Source: DASSFZ01 sp036514635 | GTDB lineage: Bacteria; Chloroflexota; Anaerolineae; Fen-1058 | Length of the DNA stretch: 35,790 bases | Reading direction: 5' to 3' | Assembly (NCBI GenBank): GCA_036514635.1 | Contig: DATBWU010000324.1 | Coordinates: 1 to 35,790, forward strand | Shown: positions 8,015-15,470 of the stretch, in pieces | Layout of the letters: each line of letters opens with the position of its first letter | How positions within the stretch are numbered: position 1 is the stretch's first letter | Notes under the pieces: model-generated | Database searches by the model: none | Told to the model about the DNA's origin: nothing | Seen by the model: only the letters and a program-made list of their open reading frames with translations | Position numbers and translations under genes: made by a program

Positions 8015-8569
8015 CTATCCTTCAAAAATCTCTTTGACCGGCACGGCGAAGCCCGGCAGTATATCGCCGCCGTCGAGTGTGTCCTGCAGCGTCAGCACGC
8101 GGATGTTGGTCAGCGAGCGGTAAGCAGAGATCGTTTTCGTGCGGGGACGCGCCACCCATACCAGCCGGGTCCCGGCGCGCAGATAGTCGAGGACTTTTTC
8201 CTCGACGTCCTCATCCATGTCGGTGGGTGAAACGACTTCGACAGCCAGATCGGGTGCTCCCTCAAAAAAGCCTTCTTTGCGCGTTTGCAGAGCGGCGCGC
8301 TCAGTGGACACGAACGCCGCGTCCGGCGCGCGCACCGTATCAGGATTGCGCGACAAGATAAAACCGGTCTCCGCCGCGTATGTTTTGCCCAGGTGGTGTT
8401 GTCGAACAAATGCGTGAAGAGCGGCAAAAACATTTCCGGCGATTTCCCCGTGCTCACTCCCGGCAGGTGGCATTTCGACCCGCTCTCCTTTCACCAATTC
8501 GACGCGCTTGTCGCCGTGCGGCATTCGCTCGAGCTCTTCGGCTGTCATCAATTGGACCTGTACGGCCAC
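8015..8569 (-). CDS. Uma2-family protein (DUF820, PD-(D/E)XK fold)
   Basis: The protein of about 184 residues belongs to the Uma2 family, putative restriction-endonuclease-like nucleases that are numerous in Cyanobacteria and Chloroflexota and whose cellular role is unclear. The typical features are MTAEELERMP near the start, the active-site Asp in VRAPDAAFVS, and PDLAVEVVSPTD with the acidic pair of the nuclease core. I use the GTG at 8569 because GAGG lies 6 nt upstream; an ATG 12 nt further upstream has no ribosome site. It sits between a BMC-P shell gene and the class II aldolase with gaps of 17-22 nt, so it is probably co-transcribed with the compartment genes. No functional link is evident. 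Confidence 0.85.
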   Translation of the reverse strand: MAVQVQLMTAEELERMPHGDKRVELVKGERVEMPPAGSEHGEIAGNVFAALHAFVRQHHLGKTYAAETGFILSRNPDTVRAPDAAFVSTERAALQTRKEGFFEGAPDLAVEVVSPTDMDEDVEEKVLDYLRAGTRLVWVARPRTKTISAYRSLTNIRVLTLQDTLDGGDILPGFAVPVKEIFEG

Positions 8570-8591
8570 AGCACACCTCATTGATCACGTA

Positions 8592-8873
8592 TCACGCTTC
8601 ACTCATCACACCGATCTCGTCCACAATCCCCACCACCACCGCGCGGATCGCGCCGTTCGGCTCCATGCCGATAATCTGACGCGCCGAGTTACCTTCGTCC
8701 AGCACCAGCACGCGATCGCCCACGCCGGCCTGCACCACATCGACGGCGATGTCGTACTTCGCATCGGGCTGGCCGTCCGGCGACAATCGCTCGACCAGCA
8801 GCAACTTGCGCTTAGCAAAAGTCGCGTGCTTGATCGTGGCAACAACTGTTCCGAATACGCGACCGATGTACAT
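8592..8873 (-). CDS. BMC-P shell pentamer (EutN/CcmL family)
   Basis: At 93 residues this has the normal length of an EutN/CcmL pentamer, the vertex cap of a bacterial microcompartment shell. It opens with MYIGRVFGTVVAT, contains the loop AGVGDRVLVLDEGNSAR and ends with VVVGIVDEI, all typical. It is one of three pentamer genes in the cluster and lies 40 nt downstream of a second one. Different pentamers in one locus are common in compartments with complex shells. Confidence 0.93.
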   Translation of the reverse strand: MYIGRVFGTVVATIKHATFAKRKLLLVERLSPDGQPDAKYDIAVDVVQAGVGDRVLVLDEGNSARQIIGMEPNGAIRAVVVGIVDEIGVMSEA

Positions 8874-8885
8874 TCGGGCAAGACC

Positions 8886-8913
8886 TCACCGCCAAGACGC
8901 TAAGAACGCCAAG
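8886..8913. repeat. CGCCAAG-type word repeat
   Basis: The 40-nt gap between two BMC-P genes contains repeated near-copies of cgccaagacg and aagaacgccaag, followed directly by the dispersed hairpin repeat at 8920-8977. Confidence 0.45.
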
Positions 8914-9246
8914 TTATGCTTTCTTCTTCGCATCCACTTGCCCCGCTTCTTTTTGCGGGGTTGCGCCTTCGCGGTTCAACTCTGAATCGATCTCATCGAC
9001 GATGCCGACAACGGCGTGATCGACCGGCACGAACCACTCCGGCAATGCTAACGCCGCTTCGCGCGAGCCGATGATGAACACCCGATGCCCCGGCCCGGCT
9101 TGCGCGGTTGCGTCGGCGGCGACGACCGGCTCGCCTTCGGGCTGCTGTCGCTTATCGAGCGGCTGGACGATCAGGAACTTCACGCCTTCCAGCCCGGTGT
9201 ATTTCCGCGTCGCGACGACGGTTCCAATGACTTGAGCGAGTTGCAT
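8914..9246 (-). CDS. BMC-P shell pentamer with a repeat-derived tail
   Basis: This 110-residue EutN/CcmL pentamer starts MQLAQVIGTVVATRKYTG and has the AGPGHRVFIIGSREAA loop and AVVGIVDEID end of the family. About 18-20 C-terminal residues (ending KEAGQVDAKKKA) are extra. They are encoded by a 58-bp hairpin-containing repeat (8920-8977) that has a second, non-coding copy after deoC, so the tail seems to have been added when the repeat landed at the 3' end of the gene. The tail is basic and probably disordered. The gene lies 6 nt after the RelE toxin gene, within the compartment cluster. Confidence 0.92.
   Translation of the reverse strand: MQLAQVIGTVVATRKYTGLEGVKFLIVQPLDKRQQPEGEPVVAADATAQAGPGHRVFIIGSREAALALPEWFVPVDHAVVGIVDEIDSELNREGATPQKEAGQVDAKKKA
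8920..8977. repeat. Dispersed 58-bp hairpin repeat, copy 1 (coding)
   Basis: This stretch matches 19383-19441 at most positions. Both share a ccccgc...gcgggg hairpin (here 8941-8946 with 8955-8960) flanked by tttcttcttcgc on one side and ttgcg-cttcgcgg on the other. Here it encodes the C-terminal tail of a shell pentamer. Confidence 0.75.
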
Positions 9247-9252
9247 CCAGTT

Positions 9253-9552
9253 CTAGTCCGACTCCGATTCGGCCTTCTCACGAATGAGTTCACCGTAATT
9301 CGGTTTCAGCCCAACGTAGTACACCTCAACGCGCGTCTCTGAGTCGATCACTTCCCAGACCAGGCGATAGCGCGCATCCCGCAACCACATTCGATATATC
9401 CCTGGATAGCCCATCAACTCGATCGCGCCTAGCGGGCGCGGGTTGCGTGCCAGGTCGGCAATTCGATGTCTGGTCTCTTGGCGCAACTTGCCAGGCAGAT
9501 CATCGACTTGTCGCTTCAAGGCCTTGTCAAACGTGATGCGGTAATAACTCAC
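9253..9552 (-). CDS. RelE/ParE-family toxin
   Basis: This 99-residue protein resembles RelE/ParE toxins: an N-terminal YRITFDKALKRQVDDLP strand-helix, the central ELMGYPGIYRMWLRDARYRLVWEV with the Arg-rich core, and a C-terminal VYYVGLKP strand. RelE members cut mRNA on the ribosome, whereas ParE members poison gyrase; the sequence alone does not separate them. Its start overlaps the upstream antitoxin stop by 4 nt (ATGA), the usual coupled arrangement. The pair sits inside the run of shell genes. Confidence 0.85.
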   Translation of the reverse strand: MSYYRITFDKALKRQVDDLPGKLRQETRHRIADLARNPRPLGAIELMGYPGIYRMWLRDARYRLVWEVIDSETRVEVYYVGLKPNYGELIREKAESESD

Positions 9553-9821
9553 TCAATCTCCGCTTCACCCAATGCCGCCGACACGGTCTCCGGGGAATCG
9601 TAGGTCACAACATCCTCCGGATGCTTCGTGCGATAAGCACGCACCTGTTCGACGACCTCCATGATCCAGCGTGTTTCGTCGGGATCGTCGGCCAATTGCT
9701 GAAGGTGTTCAAGCGTCTCAATCATTCGATCGAACGTATCGACATCGACGATGACGGCTTGTGGCTTACCACCTTCATAGACTACGGGGAACTTCTCACG
9801 TAGAATCTTGCCGCTTCCCAT
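9549..9821 (-). CDS. Phd/YefM-like antitoxin
   Basis: The 90-residue protein carries a short Phd/YefM-like N-terminal region, with EGGKPQAVIVDVDTFDRMIE typical of prevent-host-death antitoxins, then an acidic helical C-terminal half that would bind the toxin. A strong GGAGGAGG ribosome site precedes its ATG, as expected for an antitoxin made in excess. It overlaps the RelE-like toxin gene by 4 nt. The gene family assignment rests on the short motif and the partner. Confidence 0.75.
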   Translation of the reverse strand: MGSGKILREKFPVVYEGGKPQAVIVDVDTFDRMIETLEHLQQLADDPDETRWIMEVVEQVRAYRTKHPEDVVTYDSPETVSAALGEAEIE

Positions 9822-9845
9822 TATTCACCTCCTCCGCTAACACAG

Positions 9846-10484
9846 TCAGCCCATCTCGACATTCACCGCGAAGCGCGTCCGGGCGACGATGTTCGCGCTC
9901 ATTTCGCCGTGCAACTGCGGGATGACAATCTGATTCACGATCAAACCGGCATCGATTGCCCGCGCGCCGATCTCGACCGCCGCCTCCACGTCGTGCACTT
10001 CACCCGTGTACAGCACCAGTCCCTTGCCGTGCAGGCCGTCGGCCAGGCGCAATTCCAACAGCGAGACCTCCGCGCCCTTCACGCCGGCGTCGGCGGCATG
10101 AATCGCCGCCGCCACCGTGCTCGTCTCGATCACGCCAAGCGACGGCCCGCGCATCGATCGACCCGACTCATCCCGCGCTGCGCCCGCCGCAATCGCTTCG
10201 ACGACCGCCGGGTGAACCTGGGGCAGGAGCACAAAATCGATCACGCTGCTGCTGCCCGCCAGGCGGCCCGCGCCGAGCGACTCCTCCACGTCGGCGACCG
10301 CGCCGCTGATCAGCACCAGATACTTGCCCGGATGCACCGTCCCGGCGACCAGCCGAGCGATCGGCGCCTTCTTCGCCATCGCATCGCCGGCGTGCATCCC
10401 GGCTGCGATGCTGCTGAACTCGATCAGCGCCAGGGCCACCGGCTGAGTGTCTTGCTTCTCGGATCGATCTTGTCGCTTCACCAA
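9846..10484 (-). CDS. BMC-T shell protein (tandem-domain, non-stacking type)
   Basis: This protein of about 212 residues contains two BMC domains in tandem, the first from about residue 16 (VALALIEFSSIAAGMHAGDA) and the second from about 114 (SLGVIETSTVAAAIHAADA). Such proteins form trimers with hexagonal outline in compartment facets. It resembles the Haliangium ochraceum BMC-T1 type. No Cys is seen at the pore loops, so an iron-sulfur centre as in PduT is unlikely. The first residues (MVKRQDRSEK) start at TTG or the adjacent GTG, inside a word-repeat array and without a good ribosome site, so the exact start is uncertain. It lies downstream of the receiver-ParA gene. Confidence 0.9.
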   Translation of the reverse strand: MVKRQDRSEKQDTQPVALALIEFSSIAAGMHAGDAMAKKAPIARLVAGTVHPGKYLVLISGAVADVEESLGAGRLAGSSSVIDFVLLPQVHPAVVEAIAAGAARDESGRSMRGPSLGVIETSTVAAAIHAADAGVKGAEVSLLELRLADGLHGKGLVLYTGEVHDVEAAVEIGARAIDAGLIVNQIVIPQLHGEMSANIVARTRFAVNVEMG

Positions 10485-10516
10485 TCAGCAATCCACAATC
10501 GGCAATCTCAAATCGC
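10481..10516. repeat. CAATC-type word repeat
   Basis: The gap between the receiver-ParA gene and BMC-T is filled with near-copies of caatcagcaatc, acaatcggcaatc. It contributes the start region of the BMC-T gene. Confidence 0.5.
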
Positions 10517-11604
10517 TAGGCGATAGCACGAATGGCCGTGGCAAATGGCGACCCCGGCTGGCTGAGCACCAGCGGCGTGCCCTGCCCAAACGCAGCGGGC
10601 TGCGCCTCATCATACGGCAACGAGGTCGCCACGGGCCGGTTCAGCGCCTTTTCGATCGCCTGCTGGGCCAGGCCGGGATGCGGCATGACTTGATTGCTGA
10701 CCAGAGCAACCTTGTCATCGCCGATGTTCAGCGCCTTCAGGGCGCGCAGCGCGGCGACGGTCGATTGCAGCGAGCCGACCTCTGGCGCGAACACCAGCCA
10801 GACCTCGTCGGCGACCTGCAGCGCCGCGCGTGCCGCGTTGTTGAGCACCGGCGGCGCATCGACCACCACGCGCTGGAAGCGATGGCGCAGCAGCTCCAGC
10901 AGCTTCTGAAAAGGTTCGGGCGGCAGACTCGCCTCGGCTCCCGGCACAAACGGCGCGGCCAACAGATGCAGGCCAGACGAATGCACCAGCAAGTATTTGT
11001 CGATCGCGTCGGGAACCAGATCGGCCGGTGCGCGCAGCCACTCGGCCCAGGTAATCTTGGGGCTGAGCCGCAACTGGAGCGCGGCGTGCCCCGACGCAGG
11101 CGCGAGATCGACCAGGCAGGTGTCCAGACCCGACTGCTGGGTGCTGAGCGCCAGGTTGACCGCAATGGAGCTCACACCCACCCCGCCGCGCAGCGATAGC
11201 AGCGTCACCAGGAACCGTTCCGGCTGTTCGGGCGTCCGCCGGCGCGTGAGCATCTCAGTGACCTTGTTAAGCAACTCGGTGGGCGAGACCGGCTTGGACA
11301 TGTAATCGTCGGCCTGCGCGGCGAGCGCCGCCTCGCGATCGACCGGCTGGGCGCGCGCGGTGAGGATCAGAATGACCATGTGGGCCGTCACCGGGTCTTC
11401 GCGCAGTTTCCGGCACACCTGATAGCCGTGCATCCCCGGCATCATCACGTCAATGATCGCCATATCCGGCTTCAACTCGTGCGCCTTCGCCAGGCCGTCC
11501 GCGCCGTCGGCGGTCGTCGTCACCGTGTGGCCGCCGCGCTCCAGCATCAGGCGCAGCATGTTGAGCAGATCGAGATCGTCGTCGATGACCAGGATGGAAG
11601 CCAT
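10516..11604 (-). CDS. Receiver domain fused to a degenerate ParA/TadZ-like ATPase
   Basis: Residues 1-122 are a response-regulator receiver with the acidic pair DDD (8-10), phospho-Asp52 in IIDVMMP and Lys104 in MSKPV. Residues about 130-362 are a ParA/MinD-type domain like CpaE/TadZ. The deviant Walker A is RGGVGVSS (139-146): both conserved lysines are replaced (Arg139, Val144), as often in TadZ, so ATP hydrolysis is doubtful. VVVDAPP (about 246-252) is the Walker B region. TadZ/CpaE proteins act as polar localisation hubs, and ParA-like McdA proteins position carboxysomes. Here the gene sits between shell genes and 11 nt after an unrecognised duplicated protein, with no pilus genes in sight. 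A role in placing the compartment is inference. The start has AGGAG 8 nt upstream. Confidence 0.85.
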   Translation of the reverse strand: MASILVIDDDLDLLNMLRLMLERGGHTVTTTADGADGLAKAHELKPDMAIIDVMMPGMHGYQVCRKLREDPVTAHMVILILTARAQPVDREAALAAQADDYMSKPVSPTELLNKVTEMLTRRRTPEQPERFLVTLLSLRGGVGVSSIAVNLALSTQQSGLDTCLVDLAPASGHAALQLRLSPKITWAEWLRAPADLVPDAIDKYLLVHSSGLHLLAAPFVPGAEASLPPEPFQKLLELLRHRFQRVVVDAPPVLNNAARAALQVADEVWLVFAPEVGSLQSTVAALRALKALNIGDDKVALVSNQVMPHPGLAQQAIEKALNRPVATSLPYDEAQPAAFGQGTPLVLSQPGSPFATAIRAIA

Positions 11605-11615
11605 GCTCTGATCTC

Positions 11616-12152
11616 CTACGAGGCGCTCGCCTCAGCCACGCATAGAACCTGGATACGTTCCTTGTTCACCAAGATCAGATCACCGCCGAACTGCACCGTT
11701 TGCAGCAGCGCAATCGTCGCCGTGGCATTGAAAATGGGCATAAAGCGCTCGACGCCGATCGCCATCATCTTGTGCAGATCGAGCGAGCCGGGCACGTCGA
11801 TGTGGCCGGTGATCTCGAACGACGGCACGGTGAGGAACACATTCCGGCTGCGTCGCGTGAAATACTGCGCCGAGGGCACTTGCTTCAGCGCCATCTCGAT
11901 CTGTGAAGCCACCACGCAGAACGAAATGTTCTCCTTGTGCAAGATCGCCGTCGTGTAGTTCGCGATCAGGTCGCCCGGTTTGTCGATGCGCGACACGTAG
12001 GCGATGTCCAGTTCGATGTACGACAGCGTATGATCGTTGAGCACGTCGGCCAGCGGCCGGCCCCGGAGCAGGAATTGCGTCGAGATGCGGTGCGTGTGGC
12101 TGAAGAAATCGACCGTCAATCGCCGCGAGCCAACTTGTGGAGTGGTCGGCAT
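11616..12152 (-). CDS. Unrecognised protein with an internal duplication
   Basis: I do not recognise this 178-residue protein. It has no signal peptide or membrane segment. Residues about 19-77 (from HRISTQFLLRGRPL to ENISFCVV) and about 110-172 (from FEITGHIDVPG to ERIQVLCV) look like two copies of one unit of about 60 residues: each begins with a short strand, passes through a middle alternating hydrophobic segment (YIELDIAYVSRI; FMPIFNATATIA) and ends in a strand with Cys-Val. A beta-barrel pair is plausible. I use the ATG at 12150-12152, with GAGG 7 nt upstream, in place of a GTG two codons earlier. It lies 11 nt before the receiver-ParA gene and 14 nt after a PIN toxin, so it may partner the ParA-like protein. 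Confidence 0.75.
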   Translation of the reverse strand: MPTTPQVGSRRLTVDFFSHTHRISTQFLLRGRPLADVLNDHTLSYIELDIAYVSRIDKPGDLIANYTTAILHKENISFCVVASQIEMALKQVPSAQYFTRRSRNVFLTVPSFEITGHIDVPGSLDLHKMMAIGVERFMPIFNATATIALLQTVQFGGDLILVNKERIQVLCVAEASAS

Positions 12153-12166
12153 ACGCACACCTCGAT

Positions 12167-12682
12167 TTAGTCCACACGATCGGCGTGCAGCTGGCCGATC
12201 GCGGTCTGGATGATGTGGGTCGTCACAAATAACGAACTCTCATCATGCAACTGCCACAAGAGGCCTTCGGCTTCTCGCGCAGTAATCATCGAGAGCGTAC
12301 ACGACTTCAGAATGATGCCCACCGATCCGACAGGCTGGATGTGCAAGTCTGTCGCGGCTTTCCGTGCGCGCAGGTCATCGGTCACCAGCAAAGTGATTCG
12401 CTCAGATATACAGAGGGCCAGACTTTCCAGTTCACCGAGATGCAGTCCGGTCTTGTCTAGATGGAGTGACGCAATCTGCTCTGGCTGGACGCGATGTCGC
12501 CGTAAATTGGGCAAGCGTGTCAGCGCCTGAAGCCCTACCGGCCCTGCTTCGACCTCCCGCCACACAGCGTCTACGACGTGCAGTTCCGGCAAAATCGCCA
12601 ACAGATCGATGCGCTGGATTTGGCTCAGGTGAATCAGCGGTCCGGAATCCAGCGCTGCTGGCGCTAAGCCGCTCGTGCCCAT
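12167..12682 (-). CDS. PIN-domain protein, probable toxin (DUF3368-like)
   Basis: This 171-residue protein has the acidic residues of a PIN ribonuclease in order: Asp12 in ALDSGPLIHL, Glu in GELESLAL, and the Asp pair in LLVTDDLRAR. It ends in a helical extension. PIN toxins cleave RNA with bound metal ions. It overlaps the upstream small gene by 19 nt, the usual coupled toxin-antitoxin order with the antitoxin first. The pair sits between the aldehyde dehydrogenase and the unrecognised duplicated protein of the compartment cluster. Confidence 0.83.
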   Translation of the reverse strand: MGTSGLAPAALDSGPLIHLSQIQRIDLLAILPELHVVDAVWREVEAGPVGLQALTRLPNLRRHRVQPEQIASLHLDKTGLHLGELESLALCISERITLLVTDDLRARKAATDLHIQPVGSVGIILKSCTLSMITAREAEGLLWQLHDESSLFVTTHIIQTAIGQLHADRVD

Positions 12683-12921
12683 CGGATGTCCTCGGTCACC
12701 GCCTGTTGAGTCGCTTCAGACAACTCAACCCACTCGAGGCCCACGCTGCGAATGGCCTCGTCACGGCTGGCTCGACCGCTTAGAAATGCGTCAAGAATAC
12801 TCTCGCGCCAGAGATGCTCAATCCCCACCTTCAGCGCGCGGCCGAGTATGACAGAGACATCCTCTCCTCGCTCCTCCGAGAGCGAGGCTAACTTGTCAAG
12901 CATTGACTCACTTGTGCTCAT
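12664..12921 (-). CDS. Putative antitoxin of the PIN pair
   Basis: The 85-residue protein is mostly helical and acidic. Its middle, with LSEERGEDVSVILGRALKVG, could form a short DNA-binding helical region, and the second half with DAFLSGRASRDEAIRSVGLE resembles the helical tail of UPF0175-type antitoxins. The identification rests mainly on its position: it directly precedes and overlaps the PIN gene. It begins 8 nt after the aldehyde dehydrogenase gene. Confidence 0.65.
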   Translation of the reverse strand: MSTSESMLDKLASLSEERGEDVSVILGRALKVGIEHLWRESILDAFLSGRASRDEAIRSVGLEWVELSEATQQAVTEDIRWARAA

Positions 12922-12929
12922 AGGTGTCC

Positions 12930-14390
12930 TTACACGATGCGGAACGAATCGACGAGCGTGCAGCGGCGTGGGCGGCAGAACGTGCTGGGCCGGGTCATGC
13001 CCTCGCCGGTCGTCCCGGCGATTGAGAACGAGCAGTAGCCTTCACCCTGGTAGCCCAGCCCGGACAGGTTCGGCCCGTTCTTGACGAAGATCGAGCAGTC
13101 GATCTCGCGCGCCATGCGATCCAGATGATCGAGATGCCTGGAGTACATCACCGCCGTGTGCCGGAAGCCGTGCTCGGCCTGCACCGCCAGGTCGATCGCC
13201 TCGTCGGCGTTCTTCACGCGCACGAGTGGGATCACCGGCATCAACTGCTCGCTCCACACCAGAGGATGCTCGCGCGGCACATCGGCGAAGATCAGCCGGG
13301 CTTCCTTCCCTGCGCTGACGCCGATCTCGGCCAGCAGCACACTCGCGTCCTTGCCGATGAACTTCTTATTCATCACGCCGGGCTTGCCGGGGCCTCGGTC
13401 TTCTTCAAAGATGGCTTTGCACAGCCGGTTGATCTGCCACGAGGTCAACTCGACCGCGCCGTGCGCGATCAGCGCGCGCTTCAGATCGTCGGCGATCGAC
13501 TCGACGGCGAACACTTCTTTCTCGTCGGTGCAGATCACGTTGTTGTCAAACGACGCGCCTTTGAGGATGCCTTTTGCCGCCACGTCGAGATCGGCGGTCT
13601 CATCGACGACGACCGGCGGGTTGCCCGGCCCGGCGCAGATCGCGCGCTTGCCGGTCTGCATCGCCTCGCGCACGACGGCCATGCCGCCCGTGACCAGCAC
13701 GACGCGCACGCCGGTGTGCCGCATCAACGCCTGCGCCGATTCGATCGTCGGATCGGCGACGCACGTGATCAAATTCGGCGGCCCGCCCGCCGCCTGGATC
13801 GCGCGGTTGAGCAGGCGCACGGCGCTCGCCGAGCAGCGCTTGGCCGACGGGTGCGCGTTGAAGACGATGGCGTTTCCGGCGGCGATATTGCCGATCGAGT
13901 TGCCGATCACCGTCGCGGTGGGATTGGTGCTGGGCGTGATCGACGCCAGCACGCCGAACGGCGCCCATTCGACAATCGTCAGTCCGTGATCGCCGCTCCA
14001 CGCCGTCGTCGTCAAGTCTTCCGTGCCGGGCGTCTTGCGCGCGTTGAGCAAGTTCTTCTCGATCTTGTCCTCGTATCGGCCCAGGCCGGTTTCCTGCCAG
14101 GCTTCGTGCGCCAGCGCCGCCGCGCCTTCCTCGGCGGCCCGGCGCATCGCCGCGATCAACTTGCCGCGCAGCTCCAGCGGCATGTGCCGGAACTGCCGAA
14201 ACGCCGCTGTCGCGGCTGCCACCGCGCCATCGACATCGGGAAACACGCCGTCGCCCGTCGCCGTGGGTGTGTGAAGCGACTCTAGTCGCCGGTCTTCACC
14301 TTTCGACGGCGCCGTGCCGCGCAACTCGGCAATCGCCTCGGCAACGATCTGTTGTATACGCACCTCGTCGATAATCGCCGGTTCAGCCAT
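12930..14390 (-). CDS. CoA-acylating aldehyde dehydrogenase (PduP/EutE-like)
   Basis: This 486-residue protein is a BMC signature enzyme that oxidises an aldehyde with NAD+ and CoA to acyl-CoA. Catalytic Cys287 is in FDNNVICTDEKE, with the GPGNPP and TGGMAVV nucleotide loops upstream and the PduP-like end TFCRPRRCTLVDSFRIV. Residues about 6-23 (from IIDEVRIQQIV to AEL) form an amphipathic helix and a Ser/Thr/Pro-rich linker follows, the classic N-terminal encapsulation peptide. It would take acetaldehyde from DeoC or the aldehyde from the class II aldolase. No phosphotransacylase or alcohol dehydrogenase for recycling CoA and NAD+ is found in the window. It lies 8 nt after the receiver-cyclase gene. 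Confidence 0.93.
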   Translation of the reverse strand: MAEPAIIDEVRIQQIVAEAIAELRGTAPSKGEDRRLESLHTPTATGDGVFPDVDGAVAAATAAFRQFRHMPLELRGKLIAAMRRAAEEGAAALAHEAWQETGLGRYEDKIEKNLLNARKTPGTEDLTTTAWSGDHGLTIVEWAPFGVLASITPSTNPTATVIGNSIGNIAAGNAIVFNAHPSAKRCSASAVRLLNRAIQAAGGPPNLITCVADPTIESAQALMRHTGVRVVLVTGGMAVVREAMQTGKRAICAGPGNPPVVVDETADLDVAAKGILKGASFDNNVICTDEKEVFAVESIADDLKRALIAHGAVELTSWQINRLCKAIFEEDRGPGKPGVMNKKFIGKDASVLLAEIGVSAGKEARLIFADVPREHPLVWSEQLMPVIPLVRVKNADEAIDLAVQAEHGFRHTAVMYSRHLDHLDRMAREIDCSIFVKNGPNLSGLGYQGEGYCSFSIAGTTGEGMTRPSTFCRPRRCTLVDSFRIV

Positions 14391-14398
14391 ACGCTCGC

Positions 14399-15451
14399 CT
14401 ATATCTTCTTAAGCCCGACCAGTCGAAACACATCCACCGCGCCGGATCGACCGCGCACGACGCGCGGGCCGAGCGGCTCGCATTGAATGAAATCCGACGC
14501 GCGGCGATACGTCGCATCGGTGAAGACGATCTGCCCATCGTCGGCGTCGGCCTCGATACGCTGCGCCAGGTTCACCACGTCGCCGATCGCGGTGTAGTTG
14601 ACGATCTCGACCGTGCCGATGTTGCCGACCACCGCATCACCGGTGCTGATGCCGACCGAGCACGGCAGGCGCAGCGGCGGGGCCATATTGTTGTGCAGCT
14701 CGCGCAGCGAGTCCTGCATCTCACCGGCGGCGCGCAGCGCGCGCAGGGCATGATCGGCCTGCGGCAGCGGTGCGTTGAAGATCGCCATGATCGCGTCGCC
14801 CATGAACTTGTCGAGCATACCCTGATGCTTCAGGATCGCGCGCGCGGCCACGCCCAGATGGCTGTTGAGCACCGTGATCAATCGCTCCGGGGGGAGCGTC
14901 TCGGCCAACGAAGTGTAGCCGCGAAAATCGGCAAACAGGATCGTAACGATTTGGCGCATACCGCCCAACCGCGCCATGTGCGGGTCGGCCAGCAATCGCT
15001 CGACGACCTGCGGCGCGACGTAGCGCTGGAACGTGTCGAGGATGCGCTGCTGCATCGCGCGCAGCGCGTCCTCCGAGCGCTTGTTGCGCATGCGCGCGGC
15101 GATGCGTGCTGCCAACTCCTCGAAGCTATACGGCTTGGTCAGATAATCTTCCGCGCCCAGGCTCAGGCCGCGCACACGATCGGTCACGTTATCCACACCG
15201 GTGACCATGAAAATTGGAATGTCGGCAGTCAGCGGATCGGACTTCAAGCGCTGGCACACTTCAAAGCCGTCGTACACCGGCATGCGGATATCGAGCAGCA
15301 GCAGATCGGGGTGCTCGACGCGCGCTTTGATCACCGTCTCTTCGCCGTCGCTGGCGACGATCACCGTGTAGCCCTGCGCGCCGAGAAAATCGATCAGGGC
15401 GCGGGCTTCGTCGGGTGCGTCCTCGGCAGCCAATATCTTGACGACATTCAC
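14399..15451 (-). CDS. Receiver-domain adenylate cyclase, class IIIb
   Basis: This 350-residue protein has a receiver domain (1-120; Asp54 in LLLDIRMP, Lys106 in LTKPY) and a class III cyclase catalytic domain (about 167-300). Metal ligands are Asp175 (FADFRGY) and Asp219 (DKFMGD), the substrate pair is Lys215 and Thr287 (NYTAIGD), and the transition-state residues are Asn294 and Arg298. The Lys/Thr pair indicates ATP as substrate and a class IIIb cyclase. I use the GTG at 15451, with AGGAG 7 nt upstream, because the open frame further upstream lies in the kinase gene. It starts 19 nt after the histidine kinase, which is its probable phosphodonor. Output would be cAMP. Confidence 0.9.
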   Translation of the reverse strand: MNVVKILAAEDAPDEARALIDFLGAQGYTVIVASDGEETVIKARVEHPDLLLLDIRMPVYDGFEVCQRLKSDPLTADIPIFMVTGVDNVTDRVRGLSLGAEDYLTKPYSFEELAARIAARMRNKRSEDALRAMQQRILDTFQRYVAPQVVERLLADPHMARLGGMRQIVTILFADFRGYTSLAETLPPERLITVLNSHLGVAARAILKHQGMLDKFMGDAIMAIFNAPLPQADHALRALRAAGEMQDSLRELHNNMAPPLRLPCSVGISTGDAVVGNIGTVEIVNYTAIGDVVNLAQRIEADADDGQIVFTDATYRRASDFIQCEPLGPRVVRGRSGAVDVFRLVGLKKI

Positions 15452-15470
15452 GCTGGGTCTCCTACAAATC

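Noticed and set aside
10516..11604. Reading the receiver-ParA gene as part of a type IV (tad) pilus system
   Set aside because: No other tad or cpa gene is in the window; the domain similarity to CpaE/TadZ is kept but the pilus role is not supported.
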